A stretch of 64,000 bases of DNA from CAVQJU01 sp963754955 (GTDB lineage Bacteria > Acidobacteriota > Vicinamibacteria > Vicinamibacterales > CAVVIG01): contig CAVWHY010000012.1 of NCBI GenBank assembly GCA_963754955.1, positions 372,001 through 436,000 of the forward strand, in the 5' to 3' direction. The position numbers and the translations under genes were made by a program. Shown piece after piece: positions 32,420-41,795 of this stretch. The notes beneath the pieces are model-generated. The model was not told the DNA's origin. It made no database searches and saw only the letters and a list, made by a program, of their open reading frames with translations. Numbering within the stretch: the first letter of the stretch is position 1; each line of letters opens with the position of its first letter.

Positions 32420-34276
32420 GTGGCTGACGTCACCGAACCGGCACCGCAGAAAGCGCTGCTGCCCTGGGTCCTGTCGTTCCTGGCGCCGCACCGCGGCAGG
32501 GTGTCGCTGCTGGCGGTGCTGCTGCTGCTCGAGATCGGCCTCGGGGCGCTGCAGCCGTGGCCGCTCGCGATCGCCATCGATCACGTGCTGGGGACCGCCG
32601 TCTTCCCCGACGCCGTGCAGCGATTCGTCGACGCGATGACAGGCGGCAACCGCTTCGTGTTTCTCGTCGCCGTGGTCGTTGCCGGCATCGTGCTCCAGGT
32701 GATCAATCAATTCGTGTCGGCGTACGGCACGCAGGTGCAGATCGACACGGGCCAGCGGATGGTCTACGACCTGCGGTACCGCCTGTTCAACCACCTGCAG
32801 GCGCTCGGCCTGCACCATCACATCACCACCAGCACGAGCGACGCGGTCTATCGCGTGGATGTCGACGCCTACTCGATCGAAAACCTGGTGATGAGCGGCG
32901 TGTTCCCGCTCGCCACGTCAGTGCTCACGCTGTGCCTGATGTTCTCGATTCTGGCGTACAAGGACGCGACGATTGCCTGGCTGTCGCTCGCCGTGGTCCC
33001 GTTCCTGTATCTGTGCCTGCGCTATTACGCGAAAACGCTGGTCAACCGCGAAGAACGCGTCAAGGAGCTCGAATCGAAGCTCCTCCAGCGCCTCTACGAA
33101 ACGTTCTCGGCGATGCGGCTCGTCAAGGGTTTCGCCCGCGAACCGTACGAAGCCGATCGCTTCGCGCGCGCCGGCGACAAGACGATGCAGGCGCGGATCG
33201 ACATCACGTGGCAGCAGTCGCTGTTCTCCGTGATGGTGAGCACCGTCACGATTCTCGGCACCGGCCTCGTGGTCGTCGTGGGCGGCGTCCACGTGATGCG
33301 TGGTCAGCTGACGGTCGGCGCCCTCACCGTGGTCATCTCCTACCTCGGCGCGGTGTACGGTCCGTTGTCGTCCATCGCCCACACGACGGGCCAGCTCCAG
33401 GGCGCGATTGCCGGCGCGCGGCGCGTGCGCGCGATGTTTGCGCTCCAGCCCGAAACCGTCGAGGCCCCTGACGCTATCGACGCCACCAGCGTTCGCGGCG
33501 AGATCCGCTTCGAAGACGTGGGATTCAATTACCCGGACGGCACCGCCGTGCTCCACGACATCGCGTTCACGGCCAAGCCCGGCGAAATGGTCGCGCTCGT
33601 CGGCCTGACGGGCGCCGGCAAGACCACGCTCGTCAGCCTGATCCCGCGCTTCTACGAGCCGACGTCGGGCCGCGTGCTCATCGACGGCGTGGACGCGCGT
33701 CGTTATCGCGTCCGGTCGCTGCGGGAGCGCATCGCGATCGTGCTGCAGGATCCGGTCCTCTTCGCCGGGACGATCACCGAGAACCTGCGCTATGGGCGTC
33801 TCAACGCCACGACCGACGAGATCGAAGCCGCGGCGCGCGCGGCGCACGCCCACGAGTTCATCTCGCACCTGGCGAAAGGCTATGACACCGACATCGCGGA
33901 AGCCGGCGGGGGCCTCTCCGGCGGCGAGCGTCAGCGCCTCAGCGTCGCGCGCGCCATCCTCAAGGACGCGCCGATTCTGATCCTGGACGAGCCGACCTCC
34001 TCGCTCGACGCGATCTCCGAAGAGATCGTGTTCGCGGCGCTGCGGCGGCTGCGCGCCGGGCGGACCACGATCGTCATCGCACACCGGCTGTCCACCGTCC
34101 GCGACGCCGACTGCATCCTCGTGCTCGACGGCGGCCACATCGCGGCCAAGGGCCGCCACAGCGAGCTGCTCGCGAGCAGTCAGCTCTATCGCCGGATGTG
34201 CGCGCGCCTGTCTGTCGGAAAATCGCTCGACGATCCGGAAAGCGTCGACGAGCTGATCCAGGCGGCCCGGAGCTGA
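32420..34276 (+). CDS. ABC exporter, fused permease and ATPase (MsbA/glucan-exporter type)
   Basis: 618 residues. An N-terminal six-helix transmembrane domain (about 20-310) is followed by a nucleotide-binding domain: Walker A GLTGAGKTTL, Q-loop VLQDPVLFAGTITENLRYG, signature LSGGERQRLSVARA, Walker B ILILDEPTSSLD and the H-loop IAHRLSTV. GTG 32420 follows the upstream TGA directly with GGAGGA at 32406-32411. Homodimeric exporters of this type move lipids, lipid-linked sugars, glucans or drugs. Its place in a glycosyltransferase cluster suggests export of the cluster's glycan or glycolipid. Confidence 0.9.
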   Translation: MADVTEPAPQKALLPWVLSFLAPHRGRVSLLAVLLLLEIGLGALQPWPLAIAIDHVLGTAVFPDAVQRFVDAMTGGNRFVFLVAVVVAGIVLQVINQFVSAYGTQVQIDTGQRMVYDLRYRLFNHLQALGLHHHITTSTSDAVYRVDVDAYSIENLVMSGVFPLATSVLTLCLMFSILAYKDATIAWLSLAVVPFLYLCLRYYAKTLVNREERVKELESKLLQRLYETFSAMRLVKGFAREPYEADRFARAGDKTMQARIDITWQQSLFSVMVSTVTILGTGLVVVVGGVHVMRGQLTVGALTVVISYLGAVYGPLSSIAHTTGQLQGAIAGARRVRAMFALQPETVEAPDAIDATSVRGEIRFEDVGFNYPDGTAVLHDIAFTAKPGEMVALVGLTGAGKTTLVSLIPRFYEPTSGRVLIDGVDARRYRVRSLRERIAIVLQDPVLFAGTITENLRYGRLNATTDEIEAAARAAHAHEFISHLAKGYDTDIAEAGGGLSGGERQRLSVARAILKDAPILILDEPTSSLDAISEEIVFAALRRLRAGRTTIVIAHRLSTVRDADCILVLDGGHIAAKGRHSELLASSQLYRRMCARLSVGKSLDDPESVDELIQAARS

Positions 34277-34296
34277 TCGCGCCCGTGACTCGCCAG

Positions 34297-34318
34297 GCCT
34301 GCCCGACCTGCCCGACCT
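34297..34318. repeat. 22-nt copy of a dispersed GGTCGGGCA word repeat
   Basis: On the minus strand this reads two tandem GGTCGGGCA units. The same 22 bases occur exactly, on the plus strand, inside the MFS transporter gene at 56476-56497. It lies in the 46-bp spacer between the ABC exporter and the CgeB-like glycosyltransferase. Confidence 0.85.
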
Positions 34319-34322
34319 GTCT

Positions 34323-35442
34323 ATGAAAATCCTGTTCGCCGGCATCATCGCCCGCTATCCATTCGGCGGCGTCACGTGGTGCTCGCTGATGTACCTGCTC
34401 GGACTGCGGGCCCTCGGCCACGAGGTCTTCTACATCGAGGACACCGGCGAGTGCGTGTACGACCCGGTGCAGAACACACGAGCGACCGATCCCGCCTACG
34501 GGACGTCCTACATTCACGCCGCGCTCGAACCCTTCGGCCTCGGCGACCGGTGGGCGTTCGTCAACTACGACGGGACCTACCACGGCCGCGGCGCAGACGC
34601 CGTCCGATCGTTCTGCGCCGACGCGGATCTTTTCCTGAACCTCTCGGGCGGATCGTGGTTCTGGCGTGACGAGTACGCGCGCATTCCGCGGAAGGCGTTC
34701 ATCGATTCCGACCCGGCCTTCACACAGCTCGCCATCGCGAAGCGCGAACCGTGGTACGTCGAGTTCTTCCAGCGCTTCGATCATCTGTTCACCTTCGGCG
34801 CCAACATCGGCACGGCCTCCTCGCCGGTGCCGACGGGCGAGTTCACGTGGCTCAAGACCTGGCAGCCGGTCACCCTGGACGACTGGGCGACATCGCTCGC
34901 GCCGCGCGATCGCTTCACGTCCGTGATGACGTGGCAAATCGAGAGCTTCACGGATGTCGGCGGCAACAAGGACCAGGAGTTCCTGCGGTTCATCGATCTG
35001 CCGTCGCGCACCGCGCAGCCGTTCGAGCTCGCCATCAACGGCCCGCAGCGGCTGCTGCGCGAGCACGGATGGCAGACGGTCGACGCGATGGGCGTGTCGC
35101 GCTCGCTGTGGGACTATCGAGGGTTCATCCAATCGTCGAAGGCCGAGTTCGGCGTCGCCAAACACACGTACGTCTCGACGCGGTCCGGCTGGTTCAGCGA
35201 CCGCACCGAGTGCTACCTCTCGGCCGGACGCCCGGCCCTCGTTCAGGACACCGGCTGGACGGCGCACCTGCCCCAACGGCGAGGGCCTGCTGGCCTTCTC
35301 GAATCCCGAGGAGGTGCTCGCCGGCATCGAACGGATCAACACCGATTACGACCGCCACGCCAGGCGCGCGCGCGAGATTTCCCGCGAGTACTTCGACGCG
35401 CCTCGCGTGCTCACCCGGCTCCTCGACGAGGCCTGCGCATGA
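34323..35442 (+). CDS. CgeB-like glycosyltransferase (one frameshift)
   Basis: About 373 residues. The N-terminus MKILFAGIIARYPFGGVTWCSLMYLLGLRALGHEVFYIEDTG is a GT-B Rossmann start, and the C-terminal half has KAEFGVAKHTYVSTRSGWFSDRTECYLSAGRPALVQDTGW, matching CgeB/spore-coat-type glycosyltransferases (donor-binding domain). One extra C in CCCC at 35271-35274 breaks the frame; corrected, it reads AHLPNGEGLLAFSNPEEVLAGIERIN and ends at TGA 35440-35442, overlapping the ATG of the next gene. Donor and acceptor are unknown. Confidence 0.8.
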
Positions 35443-36488
35443 GCGCGCCGCTGCGTATCGCCCACGTCGCGCCGGTGGCGACGTCCATTCCGCCCCCCAA
35501 GTCCGGCTCCGTCGAAACGATGACGTCGCTCCTGACGGAGGGACTCGTGGCCCGTGGCCACGACGTCACGCTGTTCGCAACGGCCGACTCGAAGACATCG
35601 GCGAGGCTGGTCTCGATCTACGAACGCGGCTACTGGCACGACCCGAACATGTGGCCTTGGGAGCTGTACGAGATGCTCAACCTGGCGGCCGTCGTGGAAC
35701 GCGCCCGCGATTTCGACATCATTCACTACGAAGCCGCTTATTACCCCATGTCGCTGGCCTTCACGCGGCTGTCCCCGACGCCGATCGTCCAGACGCTCCA
35801 CCATTCGCCGAGCGCCGAAGAAGTGGCGCTGTGGTCCCGCTACCCGGAAGCGCCGTTTGTCGCCATCTCGAACGAACAGGCCCAGCTGCTGTCCGGCGCC
35901 AATGTCGTCGCCACGGTGCTGCACGGCATCGACACGCCCAATTTCACGTTCCGGGAGACGCCCGACGACTATCTCCTGTTCCTCGGACGGTTTACGCCGG
36001 GCAAGGGCGTCGTGGAAGCGATCGACGTCGCGAAACGCATCGGCGCACGTCTTATACTGGCGGCCGCGGAAAACGATTATTATCGCGAGGCGATCAGGCC
36101 GCTGGTCGACGGCGATCGGATCGTGTACTTCGGCGAGGCGGACTTCCCCACGAAGGTGAGGCTGTACGGCGGGGCCCGCGCCCTGCTCTATCCGATTCAG
36201 GCGCGCGAGCCGTTCGGGCTCGTGCTCGCCGAGGCGATGGCGTGCGGGACTCCCGTCGCCGCCCTCGACCGCGGCGCGGTCCGCGAGATGGTGGACGATG
36301 GGGTCACCGGAATCGTGTTCGACGATCTCGATCAGATGGCGGCCGGGCTGCCCCGCGTGTCCGCGCTCGACCGGCGGCGTGTCCGGGATCGCGCCGTCGA
36401 ACGCTTCGGCGCCGAGCGCATGGCCGATGAGTATGTGACCGTGTACCGCCGGATCGTGGAGACCCATGGTGGACGACGCGCAGACTGA
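35439..36488 (+). CDS. Family 4 glycosyltransferase
   Basis: 349 residues, GT-B fold. N-terminal IAHVAPVATSIPPPKSGSVETMTSLLTEGLVARGHDVTLFAT, middle LHGIDTPNF, LLFLGRFTPGKGVVEAIDVAKRIG and the retaining donor-site signature REPFGLVLAEAMACGTPVAALDRGAVREMV with the E-X7-E pattern. Similar to GT4 enzymes of exopolysaccharide pathways. The ATG overlaps the upstream stop (ATGA) and the gene overlaps the PIG-L gene by 23 nt, so it is in the same operon. Confidence 0.9.
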   Translation: MSAPLRIAHVAPVATSIPPPKSGSVETMTSLLTEGLVARGHDVTLFATADSKTSARLVSIYERGYWHDPNMWPWELYEMLNLAAVVERARDFDIIHYEAAYYPMSLAFTRLSPTPIVQTLHHSPSAEEVALWSRYPEAPFVAISNEQAQLLSGANVVATVLHGIDTPNFTFRETPDDYLLFLGRFTPGKGVVEAIDVAKRIGARLILAAAENDYYREAIRPLVDGDRIVYFGEADFPTKVRLYGGARALLYPIQAREPFGLVLAEAMACGTPVAALDRGAVREMVDDGVTGIVFDDLDQMAAGLPRVSALDRRRVRDRAVERFGAERMADEYVTVYRRIVETHGGRRAD

Positions 36489-37282
36489 GAAGTACGGCGG
36501 CGCCGGCCGCACGATTCTGGCCGTCTTCGCCCATCCCGACGACGAGTCGCTCGCCTGCGGCGGCACGCTCGCCCGCCTTGCGGATTCGGGCGCTCGCGTC
36601 GTGCTGCTCTGCGCATCGCGGGGTGAATGCGGATCGGTCAGGGACACCGCCCTCCTGGGCGCGCGAGATCTCGGGCTGCGTACGCTCCGACGAACTGCGC
36701 GAGGCGGCGCGGACGCTCGGGATCGCCGACGTGCTCATCGGCGATCATCCCGACGGCGACCTGCGCTGGGCGGATGTGTCCGAGTTGCACGATGAAATCA
36801 TCGCGGCCATCGGGCGCTACCGTCCCGACGGCGTCATCACGTTCGCGGAGGACGGGCTCTACTGGCATCTCGATCACATCGGCGTGCACGAGCGGACAAT
36901 CACCGCCGTGCGATCGTTCGGCGCCGAGGCCCCGCCGCTCTACTACGTCACGATCCCGAAGGGCGTGATGCGGGCGGTCGTCGAGGCCGGCCCGAGGGGC
37001 GAGGCCGTCGGAGAGGGAAAGTTCTGGGGCATCGAGCCCGACGTGTTCGGCGAGGCCGCCAAGCCGGCGACGTTCGTCATCGACGTCCGCGCGTGGGTGC
37101 CGCGGAAGCTCGCCGCGCTCAGTTGTCACCGCACGCAGGTGGGGCCCGACCATCCGTTCGCCCGGATCGACAGCGGGGAGGCCACACGGCTGCTCGGACT
37201 TGAACACTTCCGCCGCGCGCCGACCGAGAGCCGCTGGGAATCGATCATCGAACAGATGGGCGAGCCGGTGCCCACCGCATGA
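36466..37282 (+). CDS. PIG-L family deacetylase (one frameshift)
   Basis: Zinc-dependent N-deacetylase of GlcNAc-type substrates. The metal motif AHPDDESLACGG (about residue 23-34) and LLCASRGECG are visible. After an indel at about 36660-36675 the chain continues ELREAARTLGIADVLIGDHPDGDLRWAD, VITFAEDGLYWHLDHIGVHE (third metal ligand HLDH) and LAALSCHRTQVGPDHPF. About 270 residues when joined. GGAG at 36458-36461 precedes ATG 36466. Stop overlaps the methyltransferase ATG. In this cluster it would deacetylate an amino sugar of the glycan or lipid made by its neighbours. Confidence 0.83.
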
Positions 37283-38532
37283 ACACGGCGACGCTCGACA
37301 TCCTCCGGTGCCCCTACTGCGGCTGGACGCTCGACCTCGTCACGTCGTCGTTTCACCGCACGAGCGGCGACGAGATCCAGGACGCCATCCTCGGCTGCCA
37401 GTGCTGCGTCTTTCCGGTGGTGGACGGCATTCCGATCATGCACCTGCAGCCCGCCGCCATCGCGGCGCGGGAGCTCATCGAGCAGGGCCGCCCGGATCGC
37501 GCGCGGCGCGCGATGTTCGGCCTCGACGACGAGGGCGAGGCTGAACGCTTCGACGCGCTCGCAGCGTCCGGCACCGCCACATACCGCAGCACCGTCGAAG
37601 CGCTCGGCGATCACATCGAAGGCGGATATTTCCTGTACCGCTTCGCCGATCCCACATACGTGGTGGGCCACGCCGTGGTCCGCGCCGTCGCAGGCACCGT
37701 GCTGCGCGGGGGCGGCCGCGCGATCGACATCTGCGGCGGGTCGGGACATCTGACGCGCGCGCTGATGGACCTCTCGACGCCACCGCCGGTGCTCGCGGAT
37801 CTCTACTTCGCGAAGATCTGGCTGGCGCGCCGCTTCACGGCACCGGGCTGCGAGGCCGTCTGCTGCGACGGCAACTCGCCGATGCCGTTCGCGCGGGGCG
37901 CGTTCAGGTTCGCCATGTGCTCGGATGCGTTCATGTACATCTGGACGAAGCGCCAGTTCGTGCTGGACATGCTGCGGCTGGTCGATCAGAGCGACGTCAG
38001 GAGCGCCGCGCTCATCAGCCACACACACAACCAGTGCACCTGGACGCCGTCGCACGGCCAGCCGCTGACGCCGGGCGGCTACCGCCACCTGTTCGAAACG
38101 GTCGAGGCCAGGCTCTTCGGCGAATCCGGGCTGTTCGCGGATGTCGTCGCCGGCGGCCCGCTCGATCTCTCGCGGGTGGACGATGAGCGGACGCTCGAAG
38201 CCGATCCGTCGCTGACCATGATCGCGACCCGCCACCCCGGTGTGCTCGCGCGGCATCCGGTCGAGGCGCCGCCGTCCACGGCCGCAGGAGAATTTCGGCT
38301 GAACCCGCTCTACGTCGAGGCGGCCGCCGCCGCCGACACGCTGACCTTCCGGCTGCGGTTTCCCTCGGACGACTACGAACAGGAGTACGGCGCGTGCCGT
38401 CAATACCTCCCCGACGAGGTCACGATCGAGCGCCGGGCGCTCGCCGCCATCGCCGAAGGCCGGGTACCGGGCGATCTCGCTGACCTGGTGCGCCGGCGAG
38501 TCATCGTCGATCTGCCGAAGAAGTACTACTAG
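37279..38532 (+). CDS. Trm112-like zinc ribbon plus SAM-dependent methyltransferase
   Basis: 417 residues. The N-terminus has a zinc-ribbon of Trm112 type (LRCPYCGWTL ... LGCQCCVFPVVDGIPIM). Residues about 150-270 form a class I methyltransferase: motif I AIDICGGSGHLTRAL, LADLYFAKIWLARRF, CDGNSPMPFARGAFRFAMCSDAFMYI. The remaining C-terminal part is not recognised. Such fusions are common in glycan and lipid biosynthesis clusters, where they methylate sugar or lipid intermediates. Start ATGA-overlaps the PIG-L stop, closing this operon at 38532. Confidence 0.82.
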   Translation: MNTATLDILRCPYCGWTLDLVTSSFHRTSGDEIQDAILGCQCCVFPVVDGIPIMHLQPAAIAARELIEQGRPDRARRAMFGLDDEGEAERFDALAASGTATYRSTVEALGDHIEGGYFLYRFADPTYVVGHAVVRAVAGTVLRGGGRAIDICGGSGHLTRALMDLSTPPPVLADLYFAKIWLARRFTAPGCEAVCCDGNSPMPFARGAFRFAMCSDAFMYIWTKRQFVLDMLRLVDQSDVRSAALISHTHNQCTWTPSHGQPLTPGGYRHLFETVEARLFGESGLFADVVAGGPLDLSRVDDERTLEADPSLTMIATRHPGVLARHPVEAPPSTAAGEFRLNPLYVEAAAAADTLTFRLRFPSDDYEQEYGACRQYLPDEVTIERRALAAIAEGRVPGDLADLVRRRVIVDLPKKYY

Positions 38533-38535
38533 CCG

Positions 38536-38574
38536 TTACGTGATATAACGTAGCCGCTACGTAAAGCGACGTAA
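38536..38574. promoter_or_regulatory. 39-bp nested dyad with four phased ACGT boxes
   Basis: ACGT occurs at 38538, 38548, 38559 and 38569, that is with 10-, 11- and 10-bp spacing, one per helical turn. The inner arms form the palindrome ACGTAGC-C-GCTACGT (38548-38562). The outer arms TTACGT (38536-38541) and ACGTAA (38569-38574) share exactly the same centre, 38555. The dyad starts 4 bp after the methyltransferase stop and ends on the A of the ATPase ATG, so a protein bound here would cover the start codon. Confidence 0.75.
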
Positions 38575-39720
38575 TGGACAATCCGTTCGTCTATGGCGAA
38601 GTGGTCCCGTCCGCCGCGTTCGTGAACCGGGTGGTCGAGCTCGATCGGCTGATCGGCGACCTCGCGGCCGGCCAGAAGGTCTTTCTGATCTCGCCCCGCC
38701 GGTACGGCAAGTCGTCGCTGATCCGCCACGCGCTCACCGCACTGGCCCGCCGCGGCACGCTGACCATCGAGGTCACCGTCAGCAGCTTCAGCTCGTACGT
38801 GGCGTTCCTCGAGGGTTATGCGCGCGCACTCATCTCGGCCGAAACCCGCTGGGATCGCGCGCGGACGTGGCTGCGCGAGGTCGTGCAGTCGGCGCACGCG
38901 GAAGTGCGTCACGCCCCTGACGTGTCACCGCACGGCTCGCTCACCGTTTCTTTTCCCGGCGTACGGTCCGCGCGCGACGTGTCGCGGCTGGCCCAGGACG
39001 TGTTCGCGCTGCCAGGGCGGCTCGCCGCCGCCCGCAGGCGCAAGGTCGTCGTCGCCCTCGACGAGTTCCAGGCGATTAACGGGTTCAACGGGGGCTCCGT
39101 CGAGCACGCGATGCGCGCCGCGGTCCAGCACCAGCGCGAGGTGGGCTACGTCTTCGCGGGCTCCGAGCCGTCGCTGATGGAGCGCATGCTCGGCCCGCGC
39201 CGGCCGTTCTACAAGGCCGGGCCGGTCATGCGGCTCGAAAAAATTCCCGCGGACGAGTTCGCCGCCTTCATTGACGAACGATTCCGCCGCTCCGGGTTCA
39301 AGCCCGAGGACGGTCTCGGCTCTGCCATCGTCGAGCTCGCCGGCAATCTGCCTTACGACGTCCAGCGCCTCGCGCACGAAACCTGGGACGAGGTACGCTG
39401 CGGCCGGGCGCAGGCGCGCGACGCTCGACGATCTGCACGCGGCGCTCCGACGCCTGCTGGCCGAGCAGGAAATGATGTTCGAGGCAATCTGGCAGCGGTT
39501 GACGCTGCCGCAGCGGGCGGTGTTACGTGCGGTCGTGCTGGCCGACGGCCGCGAGCTCCTGTCAGCCGACGTGCGGACGCGCCATCGCCTGGGCGGGGCG
39601 TCAAGCGTTCAGACGGGCCTGGCGGCGCTCGTGCGCGACGATGTAATCGCGCGCGACGGTGGACGTTATATCGTGGTGGATTCGCTCTTGCGTGAGTGGA
39701 TTGCGCGGCACACGTTTTAG
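38574..39720 (+). CDS. STAND/archaeal-type AAA ATPase with C-terminal winged helix (one frameshift)
   Basis: About 381 residues. N-terminal NPFVYGEVVPSAAFVNRVVELDRLI, Walker A LISPRRYGKSSLIRHAL, Walker B KVVVALDEFQAI, sensor-like GYVFAGSEPSLM, and the EFAAFIDERFRRSGF motif typical of archaeal-type ATPases (PF01637-like). The frame breaks at T 39399; removing it joins WDEVR to AAGRRRATLDDLHAAL and a winged-helix tail (LTLPQRAVLRAVV ... SVQTGLAALVRDDVIARDGGRYIVVDS). The role is unknown; relatives occur as stand-alone, mobile or defence-linked genes. The start is ATG directly under the ACGT dyad. Confidence 0.8.
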
Positions 39721-39883
39721 CGGGGCCGACCTCGACCGTTCGGACGTGCGACAGAGTTCGTTTCGCACGCATGACCCGTCAAAAGACCATAAAATACAAT
39801 AACTTACGCAATTTCATACGGTTTTCTGCCTAGGCTCGGCCGCCGAATAGTGTTAGCCTATCCTCGCGCTGACACGCTGACAG
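39721..39883. other. A/T-rich spacer with hairpin
   Basis: A 7-bp stem CGTGCGA (39745-39751) and TCGCACG (39763-39769) lies shortly after the ATPase stop and may end its transcript, though no T-tract follows. From about 39780 to 39830 the DNA is A/T-rich (AAAAGACCATAAAATACAATAAC), unlike its surroundings, and probably holds the promoter of the next gene. No precise boxes can be assigned. Confidence 0.4.
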
Positions 39884-40309
39884 ATGGTCTACCCCCTGAC
39901 GAAATTTCGCACGGCGATCGCGGCAGTCGGCGTCCTGGCCAGCTGCCTGCTGGTTCCGGCGGTCGCCGAATCCGCTTCCGCTCCACATAAGGCGCATTCC
40001 CGCAGCCGCTGTGCCGTTTGCCGGCGGGTTGTCTCCCCGAAGCAAGCGTTCAAGCGGATTGCGACTCGACGGCCCGATCGGCTGGTTCGCCGGCACGTCA
40101 CGGCCCTCATCCGTACAGCGCATACCGCGCATCGCGGATCCGCCGACGATGCGGCGATTCAGAATATCTCGACGGTTTCTCTCGAGGCGGATCTCCACGC
40201 CTCGCCCGCGCTCGAATCGATCGGCGTGCTCGTCCCGGAGCACGCTCCCCTCAGGACGCACGAAGGTCTCGCCCGCCGATCACCCCGGGGTCCACCCGCG
40301 TTCAGTTGA
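39884..40309 (+). CDS. Small secreted hypothetical protein
   Basis: 141 residues, no recognised family. The N-terminus has a good signal peptide (FRTAIAAVGVLASCLLVPAVAESASA). The mature part is Arg-rich with one CxxC pair (SRCAVCRRVV) and a Ser/Leu C-terminus. It stands alone between an ATPase and the radical SAM gene. Third-position GC is less marked than in neighbours, so coding status is less certain. Confidence 0.45.
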   Translation: MVYPLTKFRTAIAAVGVLASCLLVPAVAESASAPHKAHSRSRCAVCRRVVSPKQAFKRIATRRPDRLVRRHVTALIRTAHTAHRGSADDAAIQNISTVSLEADLHASPALESIGVLVPEHAPLRTHEGLARRSPRGPPAFS

Positions 40310-40397
40310 TTCAGCCAACTGACAACCGGCTGCCGTGCACTCGTCTGCCGAGTGCGGTGCGCCATGCGTACGGGTTTGTGACACTGAGGTACGTCCT

Positions 40398-41795
40398 ATG
40401 CGAGTCGTTCTCGCAGATCTGAAATCGAACCGCGGCTTCGTCAACAAGGACACGGTGGTCGGCGGCTATGGATCGCGCCTCGAGCCGTTTTCGCGCGTGA
40501 CGACCATCGCGACCTACCTGAAACGACAGTTTCACGACGTGCCGAGCGTGCACATGGCCTACCTGGCCGCCATCCTGGCGCGGGCCGGACACGACGTGAA
40601 ATGGACTCGTGGGGAACTGGTACCGGGCGACGTCGCCCTGGTGCTGTCCTCCCTCGTGGACTACAAGAACGAAACGGCGTGGGCGGATCGGATGCGCGCC
40701 GGCGGCGCCAAGGTTGGCTTCATCGGCATCACCGCGTCGAAGATGCCGGAACTGTTCGCCGGTCACTGCGATTTCATGTTCGACGGCGAACCCGAGGCGG
40801 GCGTGATGCGCCTGGCGCAGGGCATCGTGCCGGAGGGCATCGTCACGAGCGAGCCGATCGAGGATCTCGACTCGCTGCCGTTTCCCCGCTGGGACCTCGT
40901 GACCCAGGACCGCGTCCGCCACTTGGGCATTCAGTGGTCGTCGCGTCCAGTGGGCGGAGGATACCCGCTGCTCGCGAGCCGCGGGTGCCCGGAGTTCTGC
41001 ACGTACTGCCCGCACAGGATCCTGGCCGGTTACCGGGCGCGGTCGATCCCCAGCATCATGGACGAGATCGAACGGCTGTGCGATCAGCACCCGAAGCCGT
41101 ACGTCATCTTCCGTGATCCGCTGTTCAGCGAACAGCGCGACCGGTGCCTGGAACTGTGCGACGAGATAGCGGCGCGCGGCCTGGAGTTCACGTTCGAAGC
41201 GGAGACGCGGCTCGACCGCCTGGACGGCGACCTGCTGAAGCGGCTTCACACGGCCGGGTTCCGCGCGATGAGCTTCGGTGTCGAATCGCTCGATCCGGCG
41301 ACGCTCAAGAAGTCGGGCCGCCGGCCGATTCCCCAGGCGCACCAGCGCGAGATCATGAAGCACTGCCACGAGCTGGGCATCGTCACCGCGGGGTTCTACG
41401 TGCTAGGGTTCCTGCAGGACGACTGGAACTCGATTGCGGCCACCATCGACTACTCCATCGATCTCGGATCCACGTTCGCGCAGTTCAAGATCCTGACGCC
41501 GTATCGCGGAACACCGATGTTCAAGCAGCTCGAGCCGCTGCTCACGGAAACGAACTGGGAGAAGTTCGACGGCTACTCTCCGACCTTCAAGCACCCGAAC
41601 CTCACGGCGCACGAGCTGCAGTACCTGCTGGGGTCGGCGTACAAGCGGTTCTACATCAGGCCTTCCTACCTCGCAGATTGGCTGAAGATCACGAACCCGT
41701 TGCTTCGCCGCTGGGTCGGCCGCCTGGATGAGCGCGTCGAGGACAAGTACTGCCGCGAGGAGATCGCGGACATCTCGCGCGCTGTTACATGCTGA
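40398..41795 (+). CDS. B12-binding/radical SAM domain protein
   Basis: 465 residues. The N-terminal part (about 1-155) is a degenerate cobalamin-binding Rossmann domain (VHMAYLAAILARAGHDVKW, VGFIGITASKMPELF). The radical SAM core has the 4Fe-4S motif SRGCPEFCTYCPHRILAGYRARS (C-X3-C-X2-C) and continues YVIFRDPLFSEQRDRCLELCDEI and GFRAMSFGVESLDPATLKKSGR, as in the MiaB/BchE-like elongator-Elp3 fold. The C-terminal extension (YIRPSYLADWLKITNPLLRRW) is typical of cluster-associated class B radical SAM enzymes. It overlaps the aminotransferase by 7 nt. Chemistry unknown; methylation or ring formation is common in such enzymes. Confidence 0.85.
   Translation: MRVVLADLKSNRGFVNKDTVVGGYGSRLEPFSRVTTIATYLKRQFHDVPSVHMAYLAAILARAGHDVKWTRGELVPGDVALVLSSLVDYKNETAWADRMRAGGAKVGFIGITASKMPELFAGHCDFMFDGEPEAGVMRLAQGIVPEGIVTSEPIEDLDSLPFPRWDLVTQDRVRHLGIQWSSRPVGGGYPLLASRGCPEFCTYCPHRILAGYRARSIPSIMDEIERLCDQHPKPYVIFRDPLFSEQRDRCLELCDEIAARGLEFTFEAETRLDRLDGDLLKRLHTAGFRAMSFGVESLDPATLKKSGRRPIPQAHQREIMKHCHELGIVTAGFYVLGFLQDDWNSIAATIDYSIDLGSTFAQFKILTPYRGTPMFKQLEPLLTETNWEKFDGYSPTFKHPNLTAHELQYLLGSAYKRFYIRPSYLADWLKITNPLLRRWVGRLDERVEDKYCREEIADISRAVTC

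Noticed and set aside
28667..32821. A 1384-codon minus-strand open frame opposite the GH-GT2-NHL gene
   Set aside because: Shadow frame of a GC-rich gene: repeated Arg/Asp/Ala-rich sequence without motifs, while the plus strand shows ordered domains.
39884..40309. Small secreted frame as an antitoxin or immunity partner of the neighbouring ATPase
   Set aside because: No shared operon structure, a 163-bp gap and a signal peptide; nothing supports the pairing.
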